Below are positions 7,282 to 13,527 of a stretch of 42,435 nucleotides of DNA, in pieces (the stretch's first letter is position 1; every line of letters begins with the position of its first letter). Location: NCBI GenBank assembly GCA_003650925.1, contig QMSP01000016.1:1-42435 (forward strand), read 5' to 3'. Under the pieces are notes generated by a model, which made no database searches, was not told the origin of the DNA, and was given only the letters and a program-made list of their open reading frames with translations. This stretch comes from Thermoprotei archaeon. GTDB taxonomy: Archaea; Thermoproteota; Thermoprotei; QMSL01. The position numbers and the translations under genes are program-made.

Positions 7282-8232
7282 TTATGAAGGTGCATAGAGT
7301 AGCTTAAACGCTTTGAGGGGAGACAATGGGATAGTTGTGCCTAGTAGACGCTCTAGCAATATGGGCCATGATGCTATAAAGGGCCAACTAGGCCTTGCCC
7401 TGGGCTTCAACTCCACTACGGGAGCCGATTCAGGCAAGCCAGCTAATTCCTGAGCAACAACCTTTGCTCTTTCAAGTGTGCCTATTTCATCCACCAGCCC
7501 TACTTCAAGAGCTTCATCTCCTAGATACACCATAGCGTTTAGGATATCTGTCATGTTCTCCTTCTTTATTTTATCGCCTCTGCTCATCAATAGTACCTGC
7601 TTGAAGTGTTCGTATATACCGCTGACAAGACGCTTCATGACCTTCAAGTCCTCCCTACTTAACTCCTTGGCGGGACTTCCTAAGTCCTTGTATCTTCCAG
7701 ATTTTATAATTTCCACTTCTATGCCTATTTTATCAAGGAGCTCGTGATAGGAGAAAACCATACTAACAGCTCCTACAGACCCCACTAGAGCGTTGGGATT
7801 AGCTACTATCCTATCAGCAGCTAGAGATATGTAGTAGCCTCCTGAGCAGGCCATCGATGGGATGTATGCTACTATGGGTATCTCATGAGCCTCTCTAAAT
7901 CTTTGTATTATGTGATATATCTCATAGCATGCAGATGGATCGCCTCCTGGGCTATCTATGACCATGACTATGGCCCCAGCGTTTTCTTGAAGAGCATCTT
8001 GAAGTAGCTCGTCAACTGTTTTAGGCGTTATGAACTCAACTACGGGCAGGGTGTAGCTTTCCCGATATGCTATGACACCAGACAGGTAGATTATTGCTAC
8101 AGACTTAGGTCTGAGAGTCCTTATAAACCCTTTCAGGTCTTTGACCCCAGTGTAGCTGATGTAGAGTATCGAAAGCGATAGAATCACAGCCACTATGCTC
8201 GCAAATATGATGAACAACAGGTGCCTTCTCAT
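7282..8232 (-). CDS. sppA: Signal peptide peptidase SppA-like serine protease (family S49)
   Basis: Membrane-anchored S49 protease expected to degrade signal peptides or membrane-protein fragments. From the ATG at 8232 (MRRHLLFIIF) the 316-residue protein has an N-terminal transmembrane anchor (about 5-27). The catalytic serine is S130 in MACSGGYY and the general-base lysine is K182 in SGRYKDLGSP. The substrate-side motif IDSPGGDP (92-99) is intact. A GTG-proximal extension opens at 8283 but gaggtgat lies just before 8232, which also places the anchor at the N-terminus. It forms an operon with the downstream membrane protein. Confidence 0.88.
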   Translation of the reverse strand: MRRHLLFIIFASIVAVILSLSILYISYTGVKDLKGFIRTLRPKSVAIIYLSGVIAYRESYTLPVVEFITPKTVDELLQDALQENAGAIVMVIDSPGGDPSACYEIYHIIQRFREAHEIPIVAYIPSMACSGGYYISLAADRIVANPNALVGSVGAVSMVFSYHELLDKIGIEVEIIKSGRYKDLGSPAKELSREDLKVMKRLVSGIYEHFKQVLLMSRGDKIKKENMTDILNAMVYLGDEALEVGLVDEIGTLERAKVVAQELAGLPESAPVVELKPRARPSWPFIASWPILLERLLGTTIPLSPLKAFKLLYAPS

Positions 8233-8331
8233 ACTATCACCTCGCTCTAATGATGGAGAATGGAGCAAAATATTCTTAACCATCCCTGCTTTTTCTGAAG
8301 TATACGATAATACTATTCCTCAAATTAGAAA

Positions 8332-8345
8332 AATTTATATATACC
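8332..8345 (+). promoter_or_regulatory. TATA box of the TRAM-domain gene
   Basis: The AT-rich element aaatttatatatac lies about 45 bases before the GTG start at 8386, predicting a leader of about 20 nt. Confidence 0.55.
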
Positions 8346-8385
8346 TAAGCGGAGTAGTGAGTAACACAACATAGAAGATGGGAAT

Positions 8386-8628
8386 GTGGAGAGAAGGAGA
8401 AGCAGACCTGGAAGAAGAATAGGAGCGACTAGAGGCTGGAAGCCTAGACTTGGAGAAACCTATGTTGTCAAAATCGTAGAGATATCAAAGAGAGGAGACG
8501 GTATAGCCAGGATAAGAGGGCTTGTAGTATTCGTTCCGGGAGCCTCCCTGGGAAGTACCGTAAAGGTTAGGATAACCCGAGTAGGACGAAGACACGCTGA
8601 GGCCGAAGTAGTACCCGTAGAAGAGTAG
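8386..8628 (+). CDS. Single-domain TRAM protein
   Basis: Protein of 80 residues made of a basic N-terminal tail and one TRAM domain (about 22-78): GETYVVKIVEISKRGDGIARI, LVVFVPGASLGSTVKVRITRVG and a closing HAEAEVV (first segment quoted at its maximum as GETYVVKIVEISKRGDG). Stand-alone TRAM proteins are common in archaea, bind RNA without strict sequence preference and have been proposed to act as RNA chaperones. The start is a GTG; the nearby ATG at 8384 is out of frame. It has its own TATA box and is monocistronic. Confidence 0.88.
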   Translation: MERRRSRPGRRIGATRGWKPRLGETYVVKIVEISKRGDGIARIRGLVVFVPGASLGSTVKVRITRVGRRHAEAEVVPVEE

Positions 8629-8690
8629 ATTAAAAGCAGATACCGAGTAATTTTCCGTAATTTTTGTTTTGCCCTCTTATTAATTAATAA

Positions 8691-8751
8691 TGGTCTCCGT
8701 TCTGCCAGCGTTCATCATATGTCAGTGAGGGGGCCTATCTCTTCATAGCCC
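8691..8751 (-). ncRNA. Box C/D sRNA candidate (weaker of a tandem pair)
   Basis: Minus-strand reading: C-like atgaaga (8746-8740), 14-nt guide gataggccccctca, D' ctga (8725-8722), 4-nt spacer, perfect C' tgatga (8717-8712), 12-nt guide acgctggcagaa, D-like cgga (8699-8696). Guide lengths and spacer match the better candidates, but the C and D boxes each carry one mismatch and the terminal stem is poor. It lies downstream of a second candidate on the same strand, in a 345-base gap that holds no open frame of note. Confidence 0.42.
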
Positions 8752-8810
8752 ATAGGTGATTATGCAACATGAGCTTATTATCCTTAACTGCTCAATTAAA
8801 AGGTCTCTGA

Positions 8811-8872
8811 GAAGTCAGTGGGACTACTGCGCATCATCCCCTTAATCAATCGCCCCTAGGTCATCATCCAAG
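8811..8872 (-). ncRNA. Box C/D sRNA
   Basis: Minus-strand reading: perfect C atgatga (8867-8861), 11-nt guide cctaggggcga, D'-like ttga, 8-nt spacer, C' atgatgc (8837-8831, one mismatch), 12-nt guide gcagtagtccca, perfect D ctga (8818-8815). A minus-strand TATA element (gtatatagta, 8901-8910) predicts a start near 8880, about a dozen bases before the C box. The canonical C and D boxes plus the correctly placed promoter make this one of the stronger candidates. Confidence 0.62.
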
Positions 8873-8900
8873 AGCTTGCCTTAACTGAAAGTTCTTAGGC

Positions 8901-8910
8901 TACTATATAC
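8901..8910. promoter_or_regulatory. Candidate TATA box between the sRNA and the DHDPS-like gene
   Basis: tactatatac is nearly symmetric. On the minus strand it is ideally placed for the C/D sRNA at 8811-8872. On the plus strand it could start transcription near 8932 for the DHDPS-family gene beginning at 8974, although gttaatag at 8951 is an alternative element. Confidence 0.45.
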
Positions 8911-8973
8911 GCTTAGCTCATCGAAATCACTAAATTCTATGTCAATCGCAGTTAATAGTGAGGAACTGATACG

Positions 8974-9876
8974 ATGCCAAGAAGAGATGAGCGTCTGAAA
9001 GGTGTTATAGCCTTATCGATAACTCCCTTTACTAAGGAGAAGGAAATTGATGAAGAAGGGCTTAGGGAGAACATCAGCTTCCTAGTTGAGAGTGGGGTTG
9101 ATGTGATAGTCGTGAATGGAAGCTGTGGAGAGTGCTATGCACTGAGTCTTGAGGAGCAGAAGAAGATCATAAAGATAGCTGTGGATGAGGTCAATGGTAA
9201 AATCCCTGTATATGCTGGAACGTCTCATACAGGAACGAAGATCGTCGTGGAGCTTAGCAAGTACGCTGAGGATGTAGGGGCTGATGGAGTTCAAATATTA
9301 CCGCCTTACTATTACTTGGCCGATGTTGTAGCTCACTATCGAGAGATAGGAAAAGCCATCGACATAGGCATAATAATATACAACAACCCTGAAGTAGTAC
9401 ACGTAAAGCTATCACCTGATGTAATAAAGAACATAGTCGATGAAGTGGAGAACGTAGTTGGCATAAAGGACTGCACTGAGGATCTAAGAATGGTCAGCAA
9501 AGTTATGAGGCTAGTAGGCGATGAGGTAGCAGTCTTGTGTGGTACGGGAGAGTCATTGGCACCTTTCTTCTACCTACTCGGCTCACCAGGTACATACTCT
9601 AGCATAGTCAACTTCGCTCCTCAGTTCCCCATCGAGATGCACAAGGCTGCCATGAGAGGTGATTATGAGAAGGTCATGGAGATCCATAGAAAGATCTCAC
9701 CATTGATGGATTTCATAGCCGAGCATGGCCCCTTCATAAGAGTGATAAAGGGTGCTATGAACATTCTAGGCAGGCCAGCAGGGCCTGTTAGGTATCCTCT
9801 AACGCCCCTCACTAAGGAAGAAGAGAGGATGCTTAAGAGCATACTGAAGGAGCTAGGTCTTCTAGAGGCTGTGTAG
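8974..9876 (+). CDS. Dihydrodipicolinate synthase/KDG aldolase-family protein
   Basis: Class I aldolase/lyase of the DHDPS (N-acetylneuraminate lyase) superfamily, 300 residues. The substrate-carboxylate motif appears as NGSCGECYAL (near 48). The conserved tyrosine is in YNNP (near 136) and the Schiff-base lysine in GIKDCTED (near 164). The family includes DapA for lysine synthesis and keto-deoxy-gluconate aldolases for sugar breakdown. The GSCGE variant of the usual GTTGE motif and the absence of lysine genes nearby leave the substrate open; a keto-acid aldolase is plausible given the glycosidase and larBC genes downstream. Monocistronic, ATG start. Confidence 0.85.
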   Translation: MPRRDERLKGVIALSITPFTKEKEIDEEGLRENISFLVESGVDVIVVNGSCGECYALSLEEQKKIIKIAVDEVNGKIPVYAGTSHTGTKIVVELSKYAEDVGADGVQILPPYYYLADVVAHYREIGKAIDIGIIIYNNPEVVHVKLSPDVIKNIVDEVENVVGIKDCTEDLRMVSKVMRLVGDEVAVLCGTGESLAPFFYLLGSPGTYSSIVNFAPQFPIEMHKAAMRGDYEKVMEIHRKISPLMDFIAEHGPFIRVIKGAMNILGRPAGPVRYPLTPLTKEEERMLKSILKELGLLEAV

Positions 9877-9885
9877 CAATGTGTT

Positions 9886-9897
9886 AAATTATTTAAG
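9886..9897 (+). promoter_or_regulatory. TATA box of the C/D-H/ACA RNA cluster
   Basis: aaattatttaag lies ten bases after the preceding stop codon. Transcription would start near 9916, immediately before the first box of the C/D RNA. Confidence 0.55.
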
Positions 9898-9919
9898 CCT
9901 GAAGAGTTATAGAGAGCAT

Positions 9920-9977
9920 GGCGATGAGGAGCTCAGGCGACGCTGAGTGATGAAGATATGGCAGGTAGGCTGATGCC
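9920..9977 (+). ncRNA. Box C/D sRNA candidate, directly joined to an H/ACA RNA
   Basis: C-like gcgatga (9921-9927), 15-nt guide ggagctcaggcgacg, D' ctga (9943-9946), C' tgatga (9948-9953), 16-nt guide agatatggcaggtagg, D ctga (9970-9973). ggc (9920-9922) and gcc (9975-9977) can close a terminal stem. The D'-C' spacer is only one nucleotide, shorter than usual, and the C box has one mismatch. A well-spaced TATA box supports transcription from this point. Confidence 0.6.
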
Positions 9978-10052
9978 CGCCCCGTATCTCACAGCCTGCT
10001 GAGGAAGCTATAGCTGATGACTATGATGCAGGTTGCGGTTAACGGGGCGACA
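9978..10052 (+). ncRNA. H/ACA box sRNA
   Basis: A single hairpin fitting the archaeal pseudouridylation-guide design. Lower stem CGCCCCG (9978-9984) pairs perfectly with CGGGGCG (10043-10049), and ACA follows at once (10050-10052). Upper stem CAGCCUGC (9992-9999) pairs with GCAGGUUG (10028-10035, one G-U). Between them is an internal loop with guide arms tatctca (9985-9991) and cggttaa (10036-10042). The upper-stem base is 14 nt from ACA, the expected distance. The apical part contains UGAGGA and UGAUGA, where an L7Ae-type kink-turn or k-loop would sit. Gar1, an H/ACA protein, is encoded at 40701. Target not identified. Confidence 0.75.
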
Positions 10053-10361
10053 GGGTTCATCAAGGTCAGCTCCTCACAAACCCCACCTTCGGTCATCAAC
10101 TCCACAAAGGGAGAGTATGGTCATCGGAGCTTCATCCTCATGCCTGAATACTCTGAAAGTGCTTGATAAAACTAACTACATGTTTAGGTCTGTGTGAAGA
10201 TGAAGCCTTAGGTAGTGGAAGGTCAGTAAAGCATTGGATAGAGACCACTTCATGACCCTCTGGGGCAGATCTACCATCCCTAGTGATGAGCTCACGTTAT
10301 TACAACATCCTTTCCTAAGCTTCTTTATGATTGTGTCCCAATGACTTCTCCAGTACTGATG
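10053..10361. other. Noncoding stretch without a clear feature
   Basis: No convincing open frame is seen between the H/ACA RNA and the larC stop. It contains several isolated TGATGA- or CTGA-like words on both strands, and a possible 60-base hairpin closed by ggtct (10187-10191) and agacc (10242-10246) downstream of a TATA-like gataaaac. None forms a complete guide RNA layout. It may hold a degenerate or unfamiliar small RNA. Confidence 0.4.
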
Positions 10362-11609
10362 TCAGTAGAGTTCATGACCCCACTCTTCCAATAGTTTCTT
10401 TGAGACTTGATAGTATAGGCTTAGTAGTGGCTTACTGGTCTCTTTAGCTATCTTCACTATGTCATCGTGTTCTGGCTTAATTCTGACTATTCTGCCTTCA
10501 TCATCTCGTACGATCTTTACTCTGAGTGGATAAGCTATGCCATTCACCTCTAGATCGATAGTTCTGACTTCTCTTTTGATGAACCTTATGCGTGAAGTTC
10601 TTGATATCCTAACGCCAAGTGTGCCTAGGTCTCTTAACAGCACTTTACATAGCCTCTCGTAGTTTATAACAGGACATAAGACCTTCACAATATATGCTGG
10701 CCTTCCCTTCTTGCCAAGAGCTGGTATTACGCTTACATCAAGAGCTCCCTCCCTCATAAGCTTGTCCACCACATATCCGATAGCCTCTCCTGTCACATCG
10801 TCTACGTTGGTCTCTAAGACCACGATGTACTCCTGTGTGAGATGTGATAATAGTTCACCTTCCACAATTCTCAATACGTTTGGATGGCCAGGGATGTCTC
10901 TAGCCCCTCCTCCATAGCCTACTCTATATGGCTTCATAGGAGGCAAAAACTCAACAAATTCATCGACAAGGCTGACCAAGATAGCAACACCAGTAGGGGT
11001 ACTTAGCTCGTAGCTGACAGGACCTCCCAGCATAGGAGCCTTCTTCATGCGTAGTATCTCCAGTGTTGCATAGGATGGAGCTGATATTGTGCCATGGGAG
11101 AACCTCATAAGCCCTCCTCCTACGGCTATAGGCGTCGAATACTTGATAGTACTGTCCAGATTTAGAACCTGCAGCATAATTGCGCTACCTACGACGTCAA
11201 TCACAGTATCAGCGGAGCCGAGTTCATGTAAGTGTACTTCTCTCTCATCCCCATGTATCTTTCTCTCAGCTGCTTCTAGGGTGGAGAACACCTTGGTGAT
11301 GAAGTTGATGAGGTTCTCTTTGAGACCCATGTAGTCAGCTAATTTAAGAGATGCTGCAAGCAGTTCATTAAGACTTCTTTCGCTTACCTTCTCCTTTAGA
11401 CGTATTTCCACTCTCCTAGCTTTTATTCCACTCCTTGTCACAGTTTGATCAGTTACCTCTATACTTTCTACACCGTTCAAGTACTTAGGCAGAACTCTAG
11501 CTATCTCCACTATATGGCTAACATCATCGGCCAAGTCAACTAGAGCTGAGAGAAACATGTCTCCAGATATACCTGATGTCTGAGGGTCTACTACAAGGCA
11601 TCTCGTCAT
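10362..11609 (-). CDS. larC: Nickel-pincer cofactor biosynthesis protein LarC
   Basis: LarC inserts nickel into the pyridinium dithiodicarboxylate mononucleotide to finish the nickel-pincer nucleotide used by lactate racemase and related LarA enzymes. The signature VDPQTSGISGDMFLSALVDL sits at the N-terminus. Typical segments follow: HLHELGSADTVIDVVGSA, VLETNVDDVTGEAIGYVVD and ALGKKGRPAYIVKVLC. I choose the ATG at 11609 (MTRCLVVDP, 415 residues) because the longer TTG start at 11660 falls within the promoter. No frameshift of the kind that splits larC in some bacteria is seen. Divergent from larB; no larA is in the window. Confidence 0.93.
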   Translation of the reverse strand: MTRCLVVDPQTSGISGDMFLSALVDLADDVSHIVEIARVLPKYLNGVESIEVTDQTVTRSGIKARRVEIRLKEKVSERSLNELLAASLKLADYMGLKENLINFITKVFSTLEAAERKIHGDEREVHLHELGSADTVIDVVGSAIMLQVLNLDSTIKYSTPIAVGGGLMRFSHGTISAPSYATLEILRMKKAPMLGGPVSYELSTPTGVAILVSLVDEFVEFLPPMKPYRVGYGGGARDIPGHPNVLRIVEGELLSHLTQEYIVVLETNVDDVTGEAIGYVVDKLMREGALDVSVIPALGKKGRPAYIVKVLCPVINYERLCKVLLRDLGTLGVRISRTSRIRFIKREVRTIDLEVNGIAYPLRVKIVRDDEGRIVRIKPEHDDIVKIAKETSKPLLSLYYQVSKKLLEEWGHELY

Positions 11610-11658
11610 GACTTTACACCCATTGGCTGGTCTGCTACTAGCTTTATCCTCGAAACTC

Positions 11659-11676
11659 AAATATAATTGTCACGAA
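11659..11676. promoter_or_regulatory. Shared divergent promoter of larC and larB
   Basis: The minus strand reads acaattatatttg and the plus strand caaatataattg, giving TATA-like elements on both strands. Predicted starts are about 11645 for larC and about 11690 for larB. Shared control would suit two genes of one cofactor pathway. Confidence 0.55.
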
Positions 11677-11701
11677 TACTTATCCACAGGTCGGAGACCA
11701 T

Positions 11702-12502
11702 ATGGACCTAAGGAGAATTCTGGAGAGGCTTCGTCGAGGGGAGATAGATATAGATGAAGCTGAAAGAATCATAAGGCTCTGGGGCATAGAGGAGATAGAG
11801 AACATAGTCAAGTATGACATAGGACGTCATCTACGAAGAGACGTACCCGAGATAATATATGGAGAAGGAAAAAGTGAGGAAGTAGTTCTGAGAACAGTTA
11901 GAAGAGTCTTAGAACATGTAGATAGAGTATTGATTTCGAGGGTAGAGGAGGGCCATATCGCCAAATTGCTAAGCCTGAAAAGGGATGGATATGAGGTCAA
12001 GGTAAATAAGGTGGCGAGAATAGTTGTGGTAAGAAGAAAAGATGCAGAGAGGAAGCACATTCCATGTAAAGTGGGATTAGTGACTGGAGGCACTGCTGAT
12101 GTCAAAGTAGCGGAGGAGGTGCGAACTATACTTGAGGAGTATGGTTGTGAGGTAATTACACTTTACGATGTAGGCATAGCTGGGCTCCATAGAGCTATTG
12201 AGGCTGTAAGGAGATTGAAAAAGGAAGATGTCGATCTCGTTATAGTCATAGCAGGGATGGAAGGTGCTCTTCCATCGATCATTGCCACTCTCATAGATGT
12301 GCCCGTAATAGGAGTTCCTACATCAGTAGGCTATGGTGCTGGTGGTAAAGGGCAAGCTGCTCTCCTATCCATGCTTCAATCATGTCCACTTGGTGTAGCT
12401 GTGGTTAACATAGATGGCGGAGTAGCAGCTGCTATCTTTGCCCTTCTCGTCTGTAATAGGCTAGCTAGAAGGTTAAGCAGAGTTTCTAAAAAGAAGACTT
12501 AA
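11702..12502 (+). CDS. larB: Nickel-pincer cofactor biosynthesis protein LarB
   Basis: LarB carboxylates and hydrolyses nicotinic acid adenine dinucleotide in the first step of nickel-pincer nucleotide synthesis. The C-terminal part (about 120-255) is PurE-like: VGLVTGGTADVKVAEEVRTI, VIVIAGMEGALPSIIATLID and GVPTSVGYGAGGKGQAALLS. The N-terminus LRRGEIDIDEAERIIR matches the family's helical region. Length 266 is normal for the family. It probably heads an operon with the GH172-like gene 28 bases downstream. Confidence 0.93.
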   Translation: MDLRRILERLRRGEIDIDEAERIIRLWGIEEIENIVKYDIGRHLRRDVPEIIYGEGKSEEVVLRTVRRVLEHVDRVLISRVEEGHIAKLLSLKRDGYEVKVNKVARIVVVRRKDAERKHIPCKVGLVTGGTADVKVAEEVRTILEEYGCEVITLYDVGIAGLHRAIEAVRRLKKEDVDLVIVIAGMEGALPSIIATLIDVPVIGVPTSVGYGAGGKGQAALLSMLQSCPLGVAVVNIDGGVAAAIFALLVCNRLARRLSRVSKKKT

Positions 12503-12530
12503 CTAACCAACAGCTTCTAAGAGTACTTCG

Positions 12531-13475
12531 GTGAAATGTATGCTCTATGACTTGCCCAGGTTCAAGAAGTGGAGGATGAAGTACATCTCAAGCACCCATA
12601 AGGTGAATAAGAGGCACGCCGATAGTTACATAGTGAAGGCTGGTGAGACCTTCACTATGGCTGAGATAGAGGGGCCAGGAATCATAGCTAGCTTGTGGCT
12701 TACCATAAGCTCACCTGACAAAAACATCCTGAGGAGAGCTATACTGAGGATTTATTGGGATCATGAAGAGCATCCCAGCGTAGAGTGTCCCGTAGGTGAC
12801 TTCTTTGGCGCAGGCTTTTCTCAATACATACACTATCACGCTATACCCTTGGGCATGACTAGTGGAGGCTACTACTGCTTCTTCCCCATGCCTTTCAACT
12901 CAGCAAGGATTGAGCTTATCAACATGAGCGAGCTAGACATAAGAGCCTTATTCTACATGATAGGATACTATCAAGTGGAAAGCGTTGACGATATGGGAAG
13001 ATTCCATGCGGTATGGAGACGAGAGAGAGTTGTGAAGAGGGGAGAACCTTACTTAATCCTAGACGCAGAAGGCAGAGGCCACTTGGTTGGCGTGGTTCTA
13101 TCCATGGAGGGTTACGATAGAGAAGTAGGAGGAGGACTTGGATTCTTGGAGGGAAATATGGAGATATTAGCCGATGGGGAGTTAGCTTATGGGTCAACAG
13201 GAACAGAAGATTACTTCCTGAGCGGATGGTACTTCGAGAAGGGGACCTTCAATGCACCCTTCCATGGGCTCTTGATAAAGGACACGAAGAACCTGAGGAT
13301 AGTAGCTTATAGGTTTCACATACCTGACCCTATACCTTTCGAGAAGAGCCTTCTCGTTAGAATACACCATGGTGAGTGGGATGAAGTCATGGCAGACTAC
13401 TCTAGTGTTGCCTATTGGTATCAGACCGAGCCTCATAAAGTCTTCACGAGTATTAGAGGAGAAGATCTCGTGTGA
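12531..13475 (+). CDS. DUF2961/GH172-family glycoside hydrolase
   Basis: Protein of 314 residues matching the DUF2961 family, now classed as GH172, whose characterised members act on alpha-D-fructofuranosides or alpha-D-arabinofuranosides. Family marks are VGDFFGAGFSQYIHYHAIPLG, the aromatic YYCFFPMPFNSARIELIN, and GSTGTEDYFLSGWYF with its conserved glutamate (each quoted to at most 20 residues, e.g. DFFGAG, PMPF, GTEDYF). No signal peptide is visible, so it should act inside the cell on imported glycosides. The start is GTG 12531 or ATG 12540. It lies between larB and a second glycosidase, implying a joint role in sugar use. Confidence 0.85.
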   Translation: MKCMLYDLPRFKKWRMKYISSTHKVNKRHADSYIVKAGETFTMAEIEGPGIIASLWLTISSPDKNILRRAILRIYWDHEEHPSVECPVGDFFGAGFSQYIHYHAIPLGMTSGGYYCFFPMPFNSARIELINMSELDIRALFYMIGYYQVESVDDMGRFHAVWRRERVVKRGEPYLILDAEGRGHLVGVVLSMEGYDREVGGGLGFLEGNMEILADGELAYGSTGTEDYFLSGWYFEKGTFNAPFHGLLIKDTKNLRIVAYRFHIPDPIPFEKSLLVRIHHGEWDEVMADYSSVAYWYQTEPHKVFTSIRGEDLV

Positions 13476-13527
13476 GAGGATATGTCAAGCGATAGTGTAA
13501 AATTAAGATGCGTAAAATATTGGTCTG

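Noticed and set aside
10057-10105. Minus-strand TGATGA...CTGA...TGATGA words resembling a C/D sRNA.
   Set aside because: The first guide would be 23 nt and no D box follows the second TGATGA at a usable distance.
10187-10246. Possible 60-nt RNA closed by ggtct/agacc downstream of a TATA-like element.
   Set aside because: Box-like words are present but no proper D box adjoins the stem and no guide layout is visible.
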